From Dulcicalothrix desertica PCC 7102 (lineage in GTDB: Bacteria > Cyanobacteriota > Cyanobacteriia > Cyanobacteriales > Nostocaceae): DNA of 64,000 nt. The position numbers and the translations under genes were made by a program. The notes beneath the pieces are model-generated. The model was not told the DNA's origin and ran no database searches. It worked only from the letters and a program-made list of their open reading frames with translations. The stretch covers positions 124,001-188,000 of the forward strand of contig NZ_RSCL01000005.1 in the NCBI RefSeq assembly GCF_003991905.1. Direction: 5' to 3'. Shown one piece after another: positions 1-8,421 of this stretch. How positions within the stretch are numbered: position 1 is the stretch's first letter; every line of letters begins with the position of its first letter.

Positions 1-97
1 GCTTTTGTCATAGTGTCAAAGTTAGGTTTATTATAAAATCTCTAACGGCTCTAAAAAAGGGTTATAAGTTTACTTTAGAACAAAGTGATAATCTTGA

Positions 98-193
98 AGA
101 TGCTACCCTGCGGGAAAACTCCGTTTACGTTCCTCAGCATGACATTAGATGCTACCCTGCGGGAAAACTCCGTTTACGTTCCTCAGCATGACA
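98..193. repeat. Two tandem copies of a 47-bp repeat
   Basis: Two identical 47-bp units at 98-144 and 147-193 are separated by 2 bp. Each contains the core TGCGGGAAAACTCCG followed by TTTACGTTCCTCAGCATGACA. Related sequence lies at 44243-44278 and a partial match (CCTCAGCATGACA) near 58760, so this is a dispersed intergenic family. No coding potential is evident; the flanking bases 1-97 and 194-252 show nothing recognisable. Confidence 0.85.
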
Positions 194-252
194 CTGTAGT
201 TCGGAATAGGACAGGCTTGCAATGCCTATCCTACAAGGATGGTTAATTAGGC

Positions 253-780
253 TTAGATTACATTTGCGACTGCTGCGTATTTGGTCGCTAAATCTGCTGG
301 CGCCATTGTTTCGTATGGTTCAAATGGTTGGTGAATCCACGGATTATCGGCTAGGTAGTCAACGTAGTAATCTGGTTCAATTACTGAGCAGGCTTTATAC
401 CAAAGTACGGCAGTACGAATATCTTCGATTTGAGTTGCGCTATATTGTTTAAGCCAAGGGATGGTTTCTTTGAGGGTAACGCCTGAGTCTACTAAATCGT
501 CAACTAGTAGAATCCGCGAGCCTAGGGTATCGGTTGTCATTGCTAAATGTTGGGAAAAGATTAGGTTCCCCCTTTCTTGCTTGCCCACGCCGCTGTAAGA
601 TGATGTAGCGAAAATTGCTAGGGGCTTGTCGTAAATGCGTGAGAGGATATCTCCAACTCTGAGTCCTCCGCGTGCTAGACAAATAATTTGGTTGAATTCC
701 CAGCCAGACTGATAAATCTTAGCCGCGAGTAGTTCGATTTTTTGGTGGTAATCTGACCAAGAAACGTAAAGGTCTGGCAT
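253..780 (-). CDS. Phosphoribosyltransferase family protein
   Basis: This 175-residue protein has the type I phosphoribosyltransferase signature: a PRPP-binding loop seen as ILLVDDLVDSGVTL near residue 93, preceded by a substrate-side stretch with ICLARGGLRVGD. The family transfers phosphoribose from PRPP to purine-type bases; the length fits the xanthine/hypoxanthine-type (COG2236-like) group in the cytoplasm. Exact substrate cannot be read from sequence. I chose the ATG at 778-780 (MPDLYVSW) over a TTG two codons upstream. It is transcribed divergently from the sugar symporter, with under 60 bp between the starts, so the promoters must be tightly packed. A GGCGCC site lies near its 3' end. 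Confidence 0.85.
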   Translation of the reverse strand: MPDLYVSWSDYHQKIELLAAKIYQSGWEFNQIICLARGGLRVGDILSRIYDKPLAIFATSSYSGVGKQERGNLIFSQHLAMTTDTLGSRILLVDDLVDSGVTLKETIPWLKQYSATQIEDIRTAVLWYKACSVIEPDYYVDYLADNPWIHQPFEPYETMAPADLATKYAAVANVI

Positions 781-838
781 AAACAACCTGGTGATAGCTA
801 ATAATACTAATTGTCGAGCTTTGACTATCTTATTATGA

Positions 839-2296
839 GTGCGAAGATTTATGAAGGATTCTGATTTAGATTATATGAGGAGCAAGGCTGGTGAGAAGCT
901 GAATTTAAGTACTAAGCTAGCTTACGGCGCCGGAGATTTAGGTCCAGCGATTACTGCGAATATCTCAGTTTTTTTCTTGCTGGTTTTTTTTACTAACGTC
1001 GCGGGTATTCCGGCGGGGATGGCTGGCAGTATTTTGATGATAGGGAAAATTTGGGATGCTATAAACGACCCGTTTGTTGGGTATTTGACGGATAAGACAA
1101 AATCAAAGCGGTGGGGGCGCCGTTTACCTTGGTTGCTTTATGGTGCAATTCCGTTTGGAATATTTTTCTTTCTACAATGGATAGTACCACGGTTTGGTAG
1201 TGGTGAGAGTAATACTTGGGGTTTGTTTTGGTACTATGTGGCAATAGGGATATGTTCACAGGTGTTTTACACGGTTGTGAATTTGCCATATACGGCGATG
1301 ACACCCGAACTGACACAAGATTATGATGAGCGCACAGGCTTAAATAGTTATCGATTTGCGTTTTCGATTGGCGGTAGTATTTTTTCATTAATATTGGCAA
1401 GAATTATTTTTGGCGCCGTTCCTGACCGTCAGATGCAGTATGTTGTTCTAGCTGCGATATGTGGAGTGATTTCTGTAGCTTCTTTATATTGGTGTGTGTT
1501 TGGAACACGTAAACGGGTTTTGGCTTTTGAAGCAAAGCGTATTCAAACCGAAGAAGAATCTGCTTTTTCAATAAAAGAGCAGCTAACAGCAGTTTTTACT
1601 AATATTCCTTTTTTATATGTAATTGGTATATATCTTTTTTCCTGGCTTGCCGTGCAAATCACTGCTAGCATTATTCCCTATTTCGTTGTTGAGTGTATGG
1701 GTTTGAAAGAATCTGATGTACCAACGGTAATGATAGGGGTACAGGGTACTGCTTTACTAATGTTATTTGTATGGAGTGCTTTAAGTAAGCGTGTTGGTAA
1801 AAAAATCGTTTACTTTTCGGGGATGACTTTGTGGATATTAGCAGCAGCAGGATTATATTTTTTACAACCTGGTCAAATTGGGTTAATGTACGTTTTGGCG
1901 GTAATGGCAGGGTTTGGTGTTTCCACAGCATATCTCGTTCCTTGGTCAATGATTCCTGATGTGATTGAACTCGATGAACTTCAAACAGGACAGCGACGTG
2001 AGGGAATTTTCTATGGTTTTATGGTGCTGCTACAAAAATTTGGGTTAGCATTTGGTTTATTTGTTGTGGGTTTGTCACTCGAAGCATCTGGTTTTAAAGC
2101 AGTATCTGCTGGAAGTGGCGCCTTACCAGTTCAACCAGAGTCAGCACTTCATGCTATACGCATCGCGGTTGGTCCCCTGCCATTGGTTTCACTAATATTA
2201 GGTTTGGTTTTAACTTACTTCTATCCCATCACGCGGGAAATGCACGCCGAAATATTATTAAAGTTAAAACAGCGTCAAGAAGCAAAAGAGAATTAA
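839..2296 (+). CDS. MFS transporter, GPH (glycoside-pentoside-hexuronide):cation symporter family
   Basis: The 485-residue hydrophobic protein has about 12 predicted membrane segments. Its N-terminal half carries the GPH-family pattern: LSTKLAYGAGDLGPAI at the start, then WDAINDPFVGYLTDKTKS with the Asp-rich loop, followed by a basic WGRRLPW stretch. The family imports sugars or related solutes with H+ or Na+ across the inner membrane; the substrate is not determinable here. The reading frame opens with GTG at 839; an in-frame ATG at 851 is an equally plausible start. The stop is only 3 bp ahead of the methyltransferase ATG, so the two are probably co-transcribed. Confidence 0.85.
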   Translation: MRRFMKDSDLDYMRSKAGEKLNLSTKLAYGAGDLGPAITANISVFFLLVFFTNVAGIPAGMAGSILMIGKIWDAINDPFVGYLTDKTKSKRWGRRLPWLLYGAIPFGIFFFLQWIVPRFGSGESNTWGLFWYYVAIGICSQVFYTVVNLPYTAMTPELTQDYDERTGLNSYRFAFSIGGSIFSLILARIIFGAVPDRQMQYVVLAAICGVISVASLYWCVFGTRKRVLAFEAKRIQTEEESAFSIKEQLTAVFTNIPFLYVIGIYLFSWLAVQITASIIPYFVVECMGLKESDVPTVMIGVQGTALLMLFVWSALSKRVGKKIVYFSGMTLWILAAAGLYFLQPGQIGLMYVLAVMAGFGVSTAYLVPWSMIPDVIELDELQTGQRREGIFYGFMVLLQKFGLAFGLFVVGLSLEASGFKAVSAGSGALPVQPESALHAIRIAVGPLPLVSLILGLVLTYFYPITREMHAEILLKLKQRQEAKEN

Positions 2297-2299
2297 AAT

Positions 2300-2893
2300 A
2301 TGCCAAACCAAGAAGATTGGGAACAACAGTACCAAGAGAAAAATACTCGTTGGGATATTGGACAAGCGGCGCCACCTTTTGTTAGTCTACTATCTTCAGA
2401 TTCGGCGCCTTTACCTGGACGTATGGCAATACTAGGATGCGGACGTGGGTATGATGCGGTACTATTTGCCAAACATGGTTTTGAAGTTACTGGGTTTGAC
2501 TTTGCAACTTCCGCAATTGTGGAAGCGGAACAAATTGCTAAGTCAGAAAATTGTGACATTCAGTTTTTACAGCGTGATATTTTTGATTTACCTGAAGAAT
2601 TTACAGGTTATTTTGACTATATTCTGGAACATACCTGTTTTTGTGCAATTGATATAGAACGGCGCCTTTCTTACGTAGAAGTTGCAAGTTCCATACTTAA
2701 ACCACATGGTCAGCTAATTGGGTTGTTTTTTACACATAATCGTCCTGGTGGCCCTCCATTTGGCGTCACACCAGAGGAAATAAGGGAGTATTTTCAGGAT
2801 AATTTTAAAATTCATTATTTAAATCTTGTGGCGAATTCAGTGGCATCGCGTCAAGGGGAGGAGCATTTGGGACTGTTTGAATTAAATAAATGA
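2300..2893 (+). CDS. SAM-dependent methyltransferase, TPMT/thiol-methyltransferase-like
   Basis: This 197-residue class I methyltransferase has its SAM-binding glycine motif in ILGCGRGYDAVLFAKHGF (about residues 44-61) and the acidic post-motif GFDFATSAIVEAE. The N-terminal DWEQQYQEKNTRWDIGQAAP is typical of the thiopurine S-methyltransferase / halide-thiol methyltransferase group, which methylates small sulfur, selenium or halide substrates in the cytoplasm. Length matches that family. The start ATG lies 3 bp after the symporter stop, suggesting an operon. The natural substrate cannot be inferred. Confidence 0.87.
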   Translation: MPNQEDWEQQYQEKNTRWDIGQAAPPFVSLLSSDSAPLPGRMAILGCGRGYDAVLFAKHGFEVTGFDFATSAIVEAEQIAKSENCDIQFLQRDIFDLPEEFTGYFDYILEHTCFCAIDIERRLSYVEVASSILKPHGQLIGLFFTHNRPGGPPFGVTPEEIREYFQDNFKIHYLNLVANSVASRQGEEHLGLFELNK

Positions 2894-3019
2894 CGGTTAT
2901 CTCTCTACTCTAAGAGGAAAAATACACCTTTCCTGACATGGAGCAAATTGCAATAATACTTAATATTCTAGAATACTAGAATCATAAATATAAGTAGCAA
3001 AAGCGCTCTCATACAATAG

Positions 3020-3700
3020 ATGGCTACTCCTAGTTTAGACGAACTATCTGCCCAGCTAGAAAGTTCTAGCTTACGTGACCGCATGGTTGCCCTTGCAAAT
3101 TTGCGCGATGTGTCTGCCGAGGAAGCAGTACCCTTGATTAAGAAGGTGTTGAATGATGAATCGCTGCAAATTCGAGCGATGGCAGTTTTTGCACTTGGTA
3201 TCAAGCAAACTGCTGAATCATATCCAATTTTGGTGAATATCGTTGAAAACGACCCCGACTATAGTATTCGCGCTGATGCGGCAGGCGCCTTGGGATACTT
3301 AGAAGACAAACGCGCGTTTGAAGTGTTGGTACGGGTGTTTTATGAAGAGACTAATTGGTTAGTAAGATTTAGCGCTGCTGTAGCATTGGGTAATTTAAAA
3401 GACCCACGGGCACGTGAAACATTAATTAGCGCGTTAGATGGGCCAGAAGTAGTATTGCAACAAGCGGCAATTGCTGCGCTTGGTGAAATTAAAGATGTAA
3501 CCGCAGTAGATGAAATACTTCGCTTTGCTCAAGCTGAAGATTGGTTAGTGCGTCAACGACTAGCAGAAGCTTTAGGAAATCTTCCTAGTCCAAAAAGCGT
3601 TTCAGCATTGAAATATCTTGAAAAAGACAGTCATTATCACGTTTCTGAGTCTGCTAAAATTTCTTTAAAACGCCTAGAAGAAGCAGGTTATCCAGTTTAA
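3020..3700 (+). CDS. HEAT-repeat protein, NblB/CpcE-like
   Basis: The 226-residue protein consists almost entirely of about six HEAT-like helical repeats of roughly 31 residues, seen as recurring VRxxAAxALG patterns (e.g. VRFSAAVALGNLKDPRA). In cyanobacteria proteins of this size and composition belong to the NblB / bilin-lyase-like HEAT group that interacts with phycobiliproteins. Its neighbour 170 bp downstream is a CpcS/CpeS-type bilin lyase, which supports a role in phycobilisome assembly or turnover. Whether it is a true NblB or another HEAT scaffold cannot be decided by eye. An AT-rich 120-bp region precedes the ATG. Confidence 0.75.
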   Translation: MATPSLDELSAQLESSSLRDRMVALANLRDVSAEEAVPLIKKVLNDESLQIRAMAVFALGIKQTAESYPILVNIVENDPDYSIRADAAGALGYLEDKRAFEVLVRVFYEETNWLVRFSAAVALGNLKDPRARETLISALDGPEVVLQQAAIAALGEIKDVTAVDEILRFAQAEDWLVRQRLAEALGNLPSPKSVSALKYLEKDSHYHVSESAKISLKRLEEAGYPV

Positions 3701-3707
3701 AGAAGTA

Positions 3708-3746
3708 CACTCGTTGTAAGCACTCGTTGTAAGCACTCGTTGTAAG
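3708..3746. repeat. Three tandem copies of a 13-bp unit
   Basis: The 13-mer CACTCGTTGTAAG is repeated three times without gaps, followed by a related CACTTCAGTGCTT that can form a small hairpin. It sits just after the HEAT-protein stop and before the bilin lyase gene. It may act as an intercistronic or terminator-like element, but only the repeat itself is certain. Confidence 0.85.
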
Positions 3747-3868
3747 CACTTCAGTGCTTTCCCCATAAAGACTGAAGTTTTTACTACCTTAATGCTCAAT
3801 AATAAAAACTAGAAGATAAGGACTAAAGTCCTTAATACGAACATCATTTAATTAAGGCGTGAGAAACG

Positions 3869-4420
3869 ATGAATATTCAAGACTTTTTTGAATTAAGTGC
3901 CGGAAAATGGTTTGCCCATCGTACTGTTCAAGACTTAGGCGCCAATAAAGCAAACGAAGCTAAATCAGAAATTGTTATAGAAAAATTATCAGCAACTCAC
4001 CCTGATGTAGTGAAACTTTGCGAAGTTTTACAAGTAAACTCCAATTCTTCTGTTGTTGCAGCTAAGGTTAATTGGAATGATACAACTAAACTGAACCAAA
4101 AAAACGTAGGTACAACAGTTTTAGTTTTAGTTCCTGGCAATAATGCTGATGAGGGTAAGCTGTTACGTCAGGTTAGTAACGAAGATAAACCTTCGCTGGG
4201 TCAATATAAATTAGGTGAAGATGAAGCATTATCGCTATCGTTTGAATCTGGCACAACTTCTTATGAAGAACGTTTGTGGTTTGCCAGCGATAATCTGAGA
4301 ATGCGCGTTAATGTCATTAAGCAAGCAGGTGGTGTAAATACTACTTCTTTCACTACCGAAATACGTATGGGTGTTCCTCCTGCTAAAGAATCTCAAGCTG
4401 CAAGTTCAGCATCTAGTTAA
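3869..4420 (+). CDS. Phycobiliprotein bilin lyase, CpcS/CpeS family
   Basis: This 183-residue protein matches the CpcS/CpeS (T-type fold excluded) chromophore lyase family: the N-terminal MNIQDFFELSAGKWFAHRT and the C-terminal EERLWFASDNLRMRVNVI plus TEIRMG are the family's hallmark stretches. The family attaches phycocyanobilin or related bilins to cysteines of phycobiliproteins in the cytoplasm. The central region is divergent from the best-known CpcS/CpcU sequences, so the specific bilin and target subunit are not assigned. It has a Ser/Ala-rich tail. A GTGAGAAACG stretch precedes the ATG. It follows the NblB-like HEAT gene. Confidence 0.85.
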   Translation: MNIQDFFELSAGKWFAHRTVQDLGANKANEAKSEIVIEKLSATHPDVVKLCEVLQVNSNSSVVAAKVNWNDTTKLNQKNVGTTVLVLVPGNNADEGKLLRQVSNEDKPSLGQYKLGEDEALSLSFESGTTSYEERLWFASDNLRMRVNVIKQAGGVNTTSFTTEIRMGVPPAKESQAASSASS

Positions 4421-4434
4421 AGATTATCCCCCAA

Positions 4435-4454
4435 CCCCCCGCGAATTCGGGGGG
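4435..4454. terminator. GC-rich hairpin between convergent genes
   Basis: Seven C/G bases at 4435-4441 pair perfectly with 4448-4454 around a six-base CGAATT loop. It lies between the bilin lyase stop and the 3' end of the first DUF4058 gene, where a bidirectional terminator is expected. T-rich sequence follows on the plus strand about 20 bp later. Confidence 0.55.
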
Positions 4455-4476
4455 CTAAAAATAGCTTTATTTTCCC

Positions 4477-5259
4477 TTACCTTAAACCTTGCTGTTGCAA
4501 TAAATTAGCAGCCCAAACAGTATCAGTCTTGGATAATTTCGGCGCCGGGTCGCTAGTATAATCTATTGCTAGATAAAAACCTGCTCTGTCATAGATTTGA
4601 TTTATTAATAATTGCAAATCTAATAAAGGTTCATTATCACCCGTGCGTAAGGGTAATGGAAATTTAGGAATAGCTTCTTGGAGTTCAAAAGGGTATAATT
4701 CAGCTTTAGGACGGTAATTACTACGACTAACTAAAATGCGATAGCTACTAGGAATGTCTTTACCACTTATTGGCATTGGTTTTCCAGTTCTTAACAAGTC
4801 AATCTCAACAAGATGAGTTGCACTGCCTAATATTTTCTGACGTTTATTTTCATACGCATTTCGTCCTTCTTTAGAGAGTTTATTTTTTGGTGAAAGAAGC
4901 TCAATAACAGTTATCACTTCACCAGTTCCTACTTCCCTAACTTCTAAATATCCCTCCATTACTTCTTCAGGTATAGGAATATTTACATTTATAGGTTTAT
5001 TTAATGGTTCAGCAACTGCTACATTTAAGTTTGTATCAGTAGAATCAGATTTTGAGCTAATTACTAAAACGTCTGGAATCCCTACTGATAAAGATGCTTC
5101 ATTTATTTGATATACTCGCTTTTCAATGGCAACTCGATATTTAGGTAGTACTTGTGGGGAAATAGCATCAGAGATTGCCACTATTAAACGACTATGAACT
5201 TCTGGCCACAAGTCACTATTCTCAAGATAAGGATTCATTCCAGGGAATGGAGAAACCAT
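4477..5259 (-). CDS. DUF4058 family protein (copy 1)
   Basis: The 260-residue protein begins MVSPFPGMNPYLENSDLWPEV's characteristic pattern, the signature opening of DUF4058, a family abundant in cyanobacteria and of unknown biochemical function. Other conserved stretches are ELLSPKNK near residue 120, HLVEIDLLR and YRILVSR. The PSKNK-like and VEIDLL motifs recall the nuclease-like fold of Uma2-type families, but that is only a similarity of pattern. It lies 43 bp downstream of a paralogue on the same strand. It contains no signal peptide or membrane segment and should be cytoplasmic. Confidence 0.85.
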   Translation of the reverse strand: MVSPFPGMNPYLENSDLWPEVHSRLIVAISDAISPQVLPKYRVAIEKRVYQINEASLSVGIPDVLVISSKSDSTDTNLNVAVAEPLNKPINVNIPIPEEVMEGYLEVREVGTGEVITVIELLSPKNKLSKEGRNAYENKRQKILGSATHLVEIDLLRTGKPMPISGKDIPSSYRILVSRSNYRPKAELYPFELQEAIPKFPLPLRTGDNEPLLDLQLLINQIYDRAGFYLAIDYTSDPAPKLSKTDTVWAANLLQQQGLR

Positions 5260-5302
5260 AAGTCTTTATTTTAAATTTTTTCTTAAATCAATTGTAATTT
5301 AA

Positions 5303-6091
5303 TTAGCGTAAACCTTGCTGGCGTAATAAATTATCTGCCCAAGTTTCATCAGCTTCAGATAATTCAGGTATAGGTTTACGTGTATAATCTATAGCCATGT
5401 CTAAGCCTGCACGATCATAAACTTCTTGTATTAAAGTTTGTAAACTTAATAATGGTTCGGTATCCCCTTGACGTAAAGGTAAGGGAAAAGATGGTATTGG
5501 TTCAGTTAGTTCAAAAGGATATAATTCAGCTTTAGGACGGTAATTGCTACGACTAACTAAAATTCGGTAGCTACTGTTAATAAATCTACCCACGATTGGC
5601 ATCGGTTTTCCACCTCGTAGCAAGTCAATTTCTACAAGATGAGTTTCGCTACTTAATACTTTTTGACGTTTAGTTTCGTAAGCTTTTCGTCCATCTCCCG
5701 CGCACTTGTTCTTTGGAGAGAGAATTTCTATTGTTGTTACAACTGCTCCGGTTTCAACTTCTCGTACTTCCAGGTATCCTTCTCTTTCTTCCTCTGGCAT
5801 TGGAATTGTTACAGTTACAGGTTTAGCTTCCGGTGAAGCAACTGCTACAGTCGAAGCGGTTTTGTCATTAGAGTCGGTTTTGGAGCGTCCCACAGATACA
5901 TCCGGTATTCCTACTAAAACAATTTCTTCTCCAACCGTTTGATAAACTCGCTTCTCTATAGCTACCCGATATTTAGGACGTAACTGGGGAACTAAGTTAT
6001 TAGCAATGAGTGTAATTAACCAATGATGCACTTCTGCCCAAAGGTCAGGGTCTTCGAGGTAGGGATTCATTCCCGGAAATGGAGAAAGCAT
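5303..6091 (-). CDS. DUF4058 family protein (copy 2)
   Basis: A 262-residue paralogue of the downstream gene, colinear over the full length: FPGMNPYLED at the N-terminus, EILSPKNK in the middle and HLVEIDLLRGGKPMP afterwards. The two differ mainly around residues 60-85 and in the C-terminal quarter. Function of DUF4058 is unknown. The ATG at 6089-6091 is the only sensible start. The pair probably arose by tandem duplication and is likely transcribed together from upstream of this gene. Confidence 0.85.
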   Translation of the reverse strand: MLSPFPGMNPYLEDPDLWAEVHHWLITLIANNLVPQLRPKYRVAIEKRVYQTVGEEIVLVGIPDVSVGRSKTDSNDKTASTVAVASPEAKPVTVTIPMPEEEREGYLEVREVETGAVVTTIEILSPKNKCAGDGRKAYETKRQKVLSSETHLVEIDLLRGGKPMPIVGRFINSSYRILVSRSNYRPKAELYPFELTEPIPSFPLPLRQGDTEPLLSLQTLIQEVYDRAGLDMAIDYTRKPIPELSEADETWADNLLRQQGLR

Positions 6092-6162
6092 ATGGTGTGG
6101 TAAATAAACGATGTAGAATGACAGGCGCCATTTAAAACAATCGTAGCAACTTTACTAAATTA

Positions 6163-7638
6163 TTAAAGACCCAAAAGTCGCACAAAGACGTTTGGCAACG
6201 GCAAGACGATAAGTATTAGTAAAGCTATTGAAAGAATTCCTAAAATGTCACGTTGGTTATTAAGTTCTGTTACATCGTTTAATGCTGGCTCGTCAATTAA
6301 AGGTACAAATATCAAAATGATTGCCCATAGTAAAAATCCTGGTTGTACCAATGCCAGTAATAACAGTAAGAAACGCGCAATTTGACCGATAATAATGGCG
6401 TTTCTTTGTCCAAACATGGCGTGGATAATATGACCACCATCAAGTTGACCTACTGGTACTAAATTTAATGCTGTTACTACTAAACCTAATAACCCAGCAA
6501 ATGCAACTGGATGTAAATCAATCGCCGTTTTGGTAATTAATTGACTGCCTAAGACTAATTTTGATATTAATGCTAACAATATTGAGTATCTGGGGTTGAG
6601 AGAATCTGGGTTAAATAATCCTGATTGTTCGGTTAGAGGAATAATCGTTGAATTTGCTAATCCCCACGCTAGTATTGGCAAAGTCGCGATAAAGCCAGCT
6701 AATGGTCCAGCTACACTGATATCAAATAATGCTTTGCGGTTAGGAACTGGACTCCGCATTTGAATAAAGGCGCCAAAAGTTCCTAAGAATAGGGGCATTG
6801 GTATAAAGTATGGTAGTGTCGCACGAATTTTATAGCGTCTGGCTGTAATGTAATGACCTAATTCGTGAATTCCCAATATTGTTAATAATGCTAAAGCGTA
6901 AGGCAATCCTTGTAACAATACACCCGAATTTTGTCTTAGTTGTTGTGCTTCAACTCCAGCAATTCTTGCTCCTACCAAAGTAGTTGTCATTAGGGTTGCA
7001 AATAGTAAACCTAACGCTAATCCAGGTCGTGTTAATTTTTCTGAACTATTCTGATATTTGGCTAATTGAGTGTTAGGGACTAATACAAATATTGGTTTTC
7101 CGTTAAAACCTTCTTGAAGCATTACTAAAAAACGGTCGCCAAATTCTGCTTCGACGTTTTCTTTAACTTGTTGGTAAGCTGCTGTTGCATCTGTCCGCAG
7201 TTGACCTTTACAAATCACTGCTTGTGGTCGATATTCTATATCTTGAAGGTAATATAACGACCAAGGAAAACAATTTCTTAATTGAGCTTCTTCGTCTGGT
7301 TTAATTGGACGTACTGATACAGACGATTCTGCTACTCGATGAATAGCTAATTGAGGTTGAGGTGTTGCTGATTGAGTTTGGGTGACTTCACTCGGACGGC
7401 GCCCTATTTGAAATAATACCCAGTATAAAATAGGGCTAATTACCAAAGGAGCAATCATTAATGCCCTAGGTGGACGGACTTGTACACCATACACAGCAGA
7501 CCATGCAGTCCAAATGAGTGGTGGCGCCATTAGTACCAACCATAGCAGCCAAACAGGTGTTCTAGTGATTCTGGCAACACTGCGCTGCACCATGAAATAA
7601 GTAATTATTCCCAGTAAAAGGAGAAACCAAAATGTCAT
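6163..7638 (-). CDS. Site-2 protease (M50), EGY-like membrane zinc metalloprotease
   Basis: The 491-residue membrane protein has the M50 zinc site: HELGH near residue 256 and the second metal-ligand motif LDGGH near residue 399 (in NLVPVGQLDGGHI). The N-terminal third has membrane segments and a soluble stretch; about eight hydrophobic segments in total. This architecture matches the cyanobacterial homologues of plant EGY proteases, which cut membrane-bound substrates within the bilayer. All catalytic residues appear intact. Its targets are unknown. It is divergent from the MBL-fold gene, with about 80 bp between the starts. Confidence 0.9.
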   Translation of the reverse strand: MTFWFLLLLGIITYFMVQRSVARITRTPVWLLWLVLMAPPLIWTAWSAVYGVQVRPPRALMIAPLVISPILYWVLFQIGRRPSEVTQTQSATPQPQLAIHRVAESSVSVRPIKPDEEAQLRNCFPWSLYYLQDIEYRPQAVICKGQLRTDATAAYQQVKENVEAEFGDRFLVMLQEGFNGKPIFVLVPNTQLAKYQNSSEKLTRPGLALGLLFATLMTTTLVGARIAGVEAQQLRQNSGVLLQGLPYALALLTILGIHELGHYITARRYKIRATLPYFIPMPLFLGTFGAFIQMRSPVPNRKALFDISVAGPLAGFIATLPILAWGLANSTIIPLTEQSGLFNPDSLNPRYSILLALISKLVLGSQLITKTAIDLHPVAFAGLLGLVVTALNLVPVGQLDGGHIIHAMFGQRNAIIIGQIARFLLLLLALVQPGFLLWAIILIFVPLIDEPALNDVTELNNQRDILGILSIALLILIVLPLPNVFVRLLGL

Positions 7639-7720
7639 CTGATTTTTATATATTTTGAATCGTTATAACCTGATAAAAGCAACATTTACACAAACACTCC
7701 TCTTAAAATAAGCTCTTCCC

Positions 7721-8386
7721 ATGTCTCAAGAGAATCAAGACAAAAACCAAACAGTCAAGCAACCACGGGTTATACTCGATACCATTTATGCCTTTGCACC
7801 GAATCGGGACACTTTGGGAGGAACTGCTTACCTCATTGTAAGAAATGAAGGTAACATATTAGTCGATTGTCCAGCGAAGGATGATACAAACCAGGATTTT
7901 ATCAAAGCACATGGTGGGGTACGTTGGCTATTTATTACTCACCGTACAGCGATTGGTAAAACTGCTGAACTAAAACTTGCACTTAACTGCGAAGTCATTA
8001 TCCAAGAACAAGAAGCTTATTTGTTACCTGAAGTAGAATTAACTACTTTCAATCAAGAGTTAAGCTTGGACTCAACCTTGCAGTTGATTTGGACACCTGG
8101 ACATTCTCCTGGTTCCTCTTGTCTCTACTATAGCGATTTTGGAGGGATATTATTTTCTGGGCGCCATATACTTCCTGACGGTTCGGGTAAACCAATGCCA
8201 TTGCGAACCGCTAAAACTTTTCATTGGAAACGTCAACTCAAAAGTTTACAGTTACTACTGGAACGTTTCTCCCCTGATACGCTGCAATACTTATGTCCCG
8301 GTGCAAATACAGGGTTCCTTCGAGGTAAGCGAATTATCGAGAATGCCTACAATCAAATTAGTGATGGGATGCACGAATTTTTGTAG
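7721..8386 (+). CDS. Metallo-beta-lactamase-fold protein with degenerate metal site
   Basis: This 221-residue protein has the overall MBL-fold order: NEGNILVDCPA strand, then LFITHRTAIGK where the family normally has THxHxDH, then IWTPGHSPGSSCLYY, then GILFSGRHIL where GD is usual, and PGANTG where a last His is usual. Only the first His and the PGHS His remain, so hydrolytic zinc chemistry is doubtful (inference). It could be a structural or binding relative. The stop TAG lies inside a 28-bp palindromic repeat. It faces ctpA convergently. Confidence 0.8.
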   Translation: MSQENQDKNQTVKQPRVILDTIYAFAPNRDTLGGTAYLIVRNEGNILVDCPAKDDTNQDFIKAHGGVRWLFITHRTAIGKTAELKLALNCEVIIQEQEAYLLPEVELTTFNQELSLDSTLQLIWTPGHSPGSSCLYYSDFGGILFSGRHILPDGSGKPMPLRTAKTFHWKRQLKSLQLLLERFSPDTLQYLCPGANTGFLRGKRIIENAYNQISDGMHEFL

Positions 8387-8410
8387 AGACGTTACATGTA
8401 ACGTCTCTAC
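8383..8410. repeat. GTAGAGACG palindrome, copy 1
   Basis: A perfect 28-bp palindrome with arms beginning GTAGAGACG and core TTACATGTAA. It overlaps the stop codon of the MBL-fold gene and sits between two convergent genes, where it can form a terminator-like cruciform or hairpin on either strand. The same element recurs at 17311, 26088 and 58787, with variants at 19513 and 39149. Confidence 0.92.
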
Positions 8411-8421
8411 GACAGGAAATA

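Noticed and set aside
222-452. 76-codon plus-strand frame
   Set aside because: It lies antisense to the phosphoribosyltransferase gene, has no family-like sequence and no ribosome-binding site.
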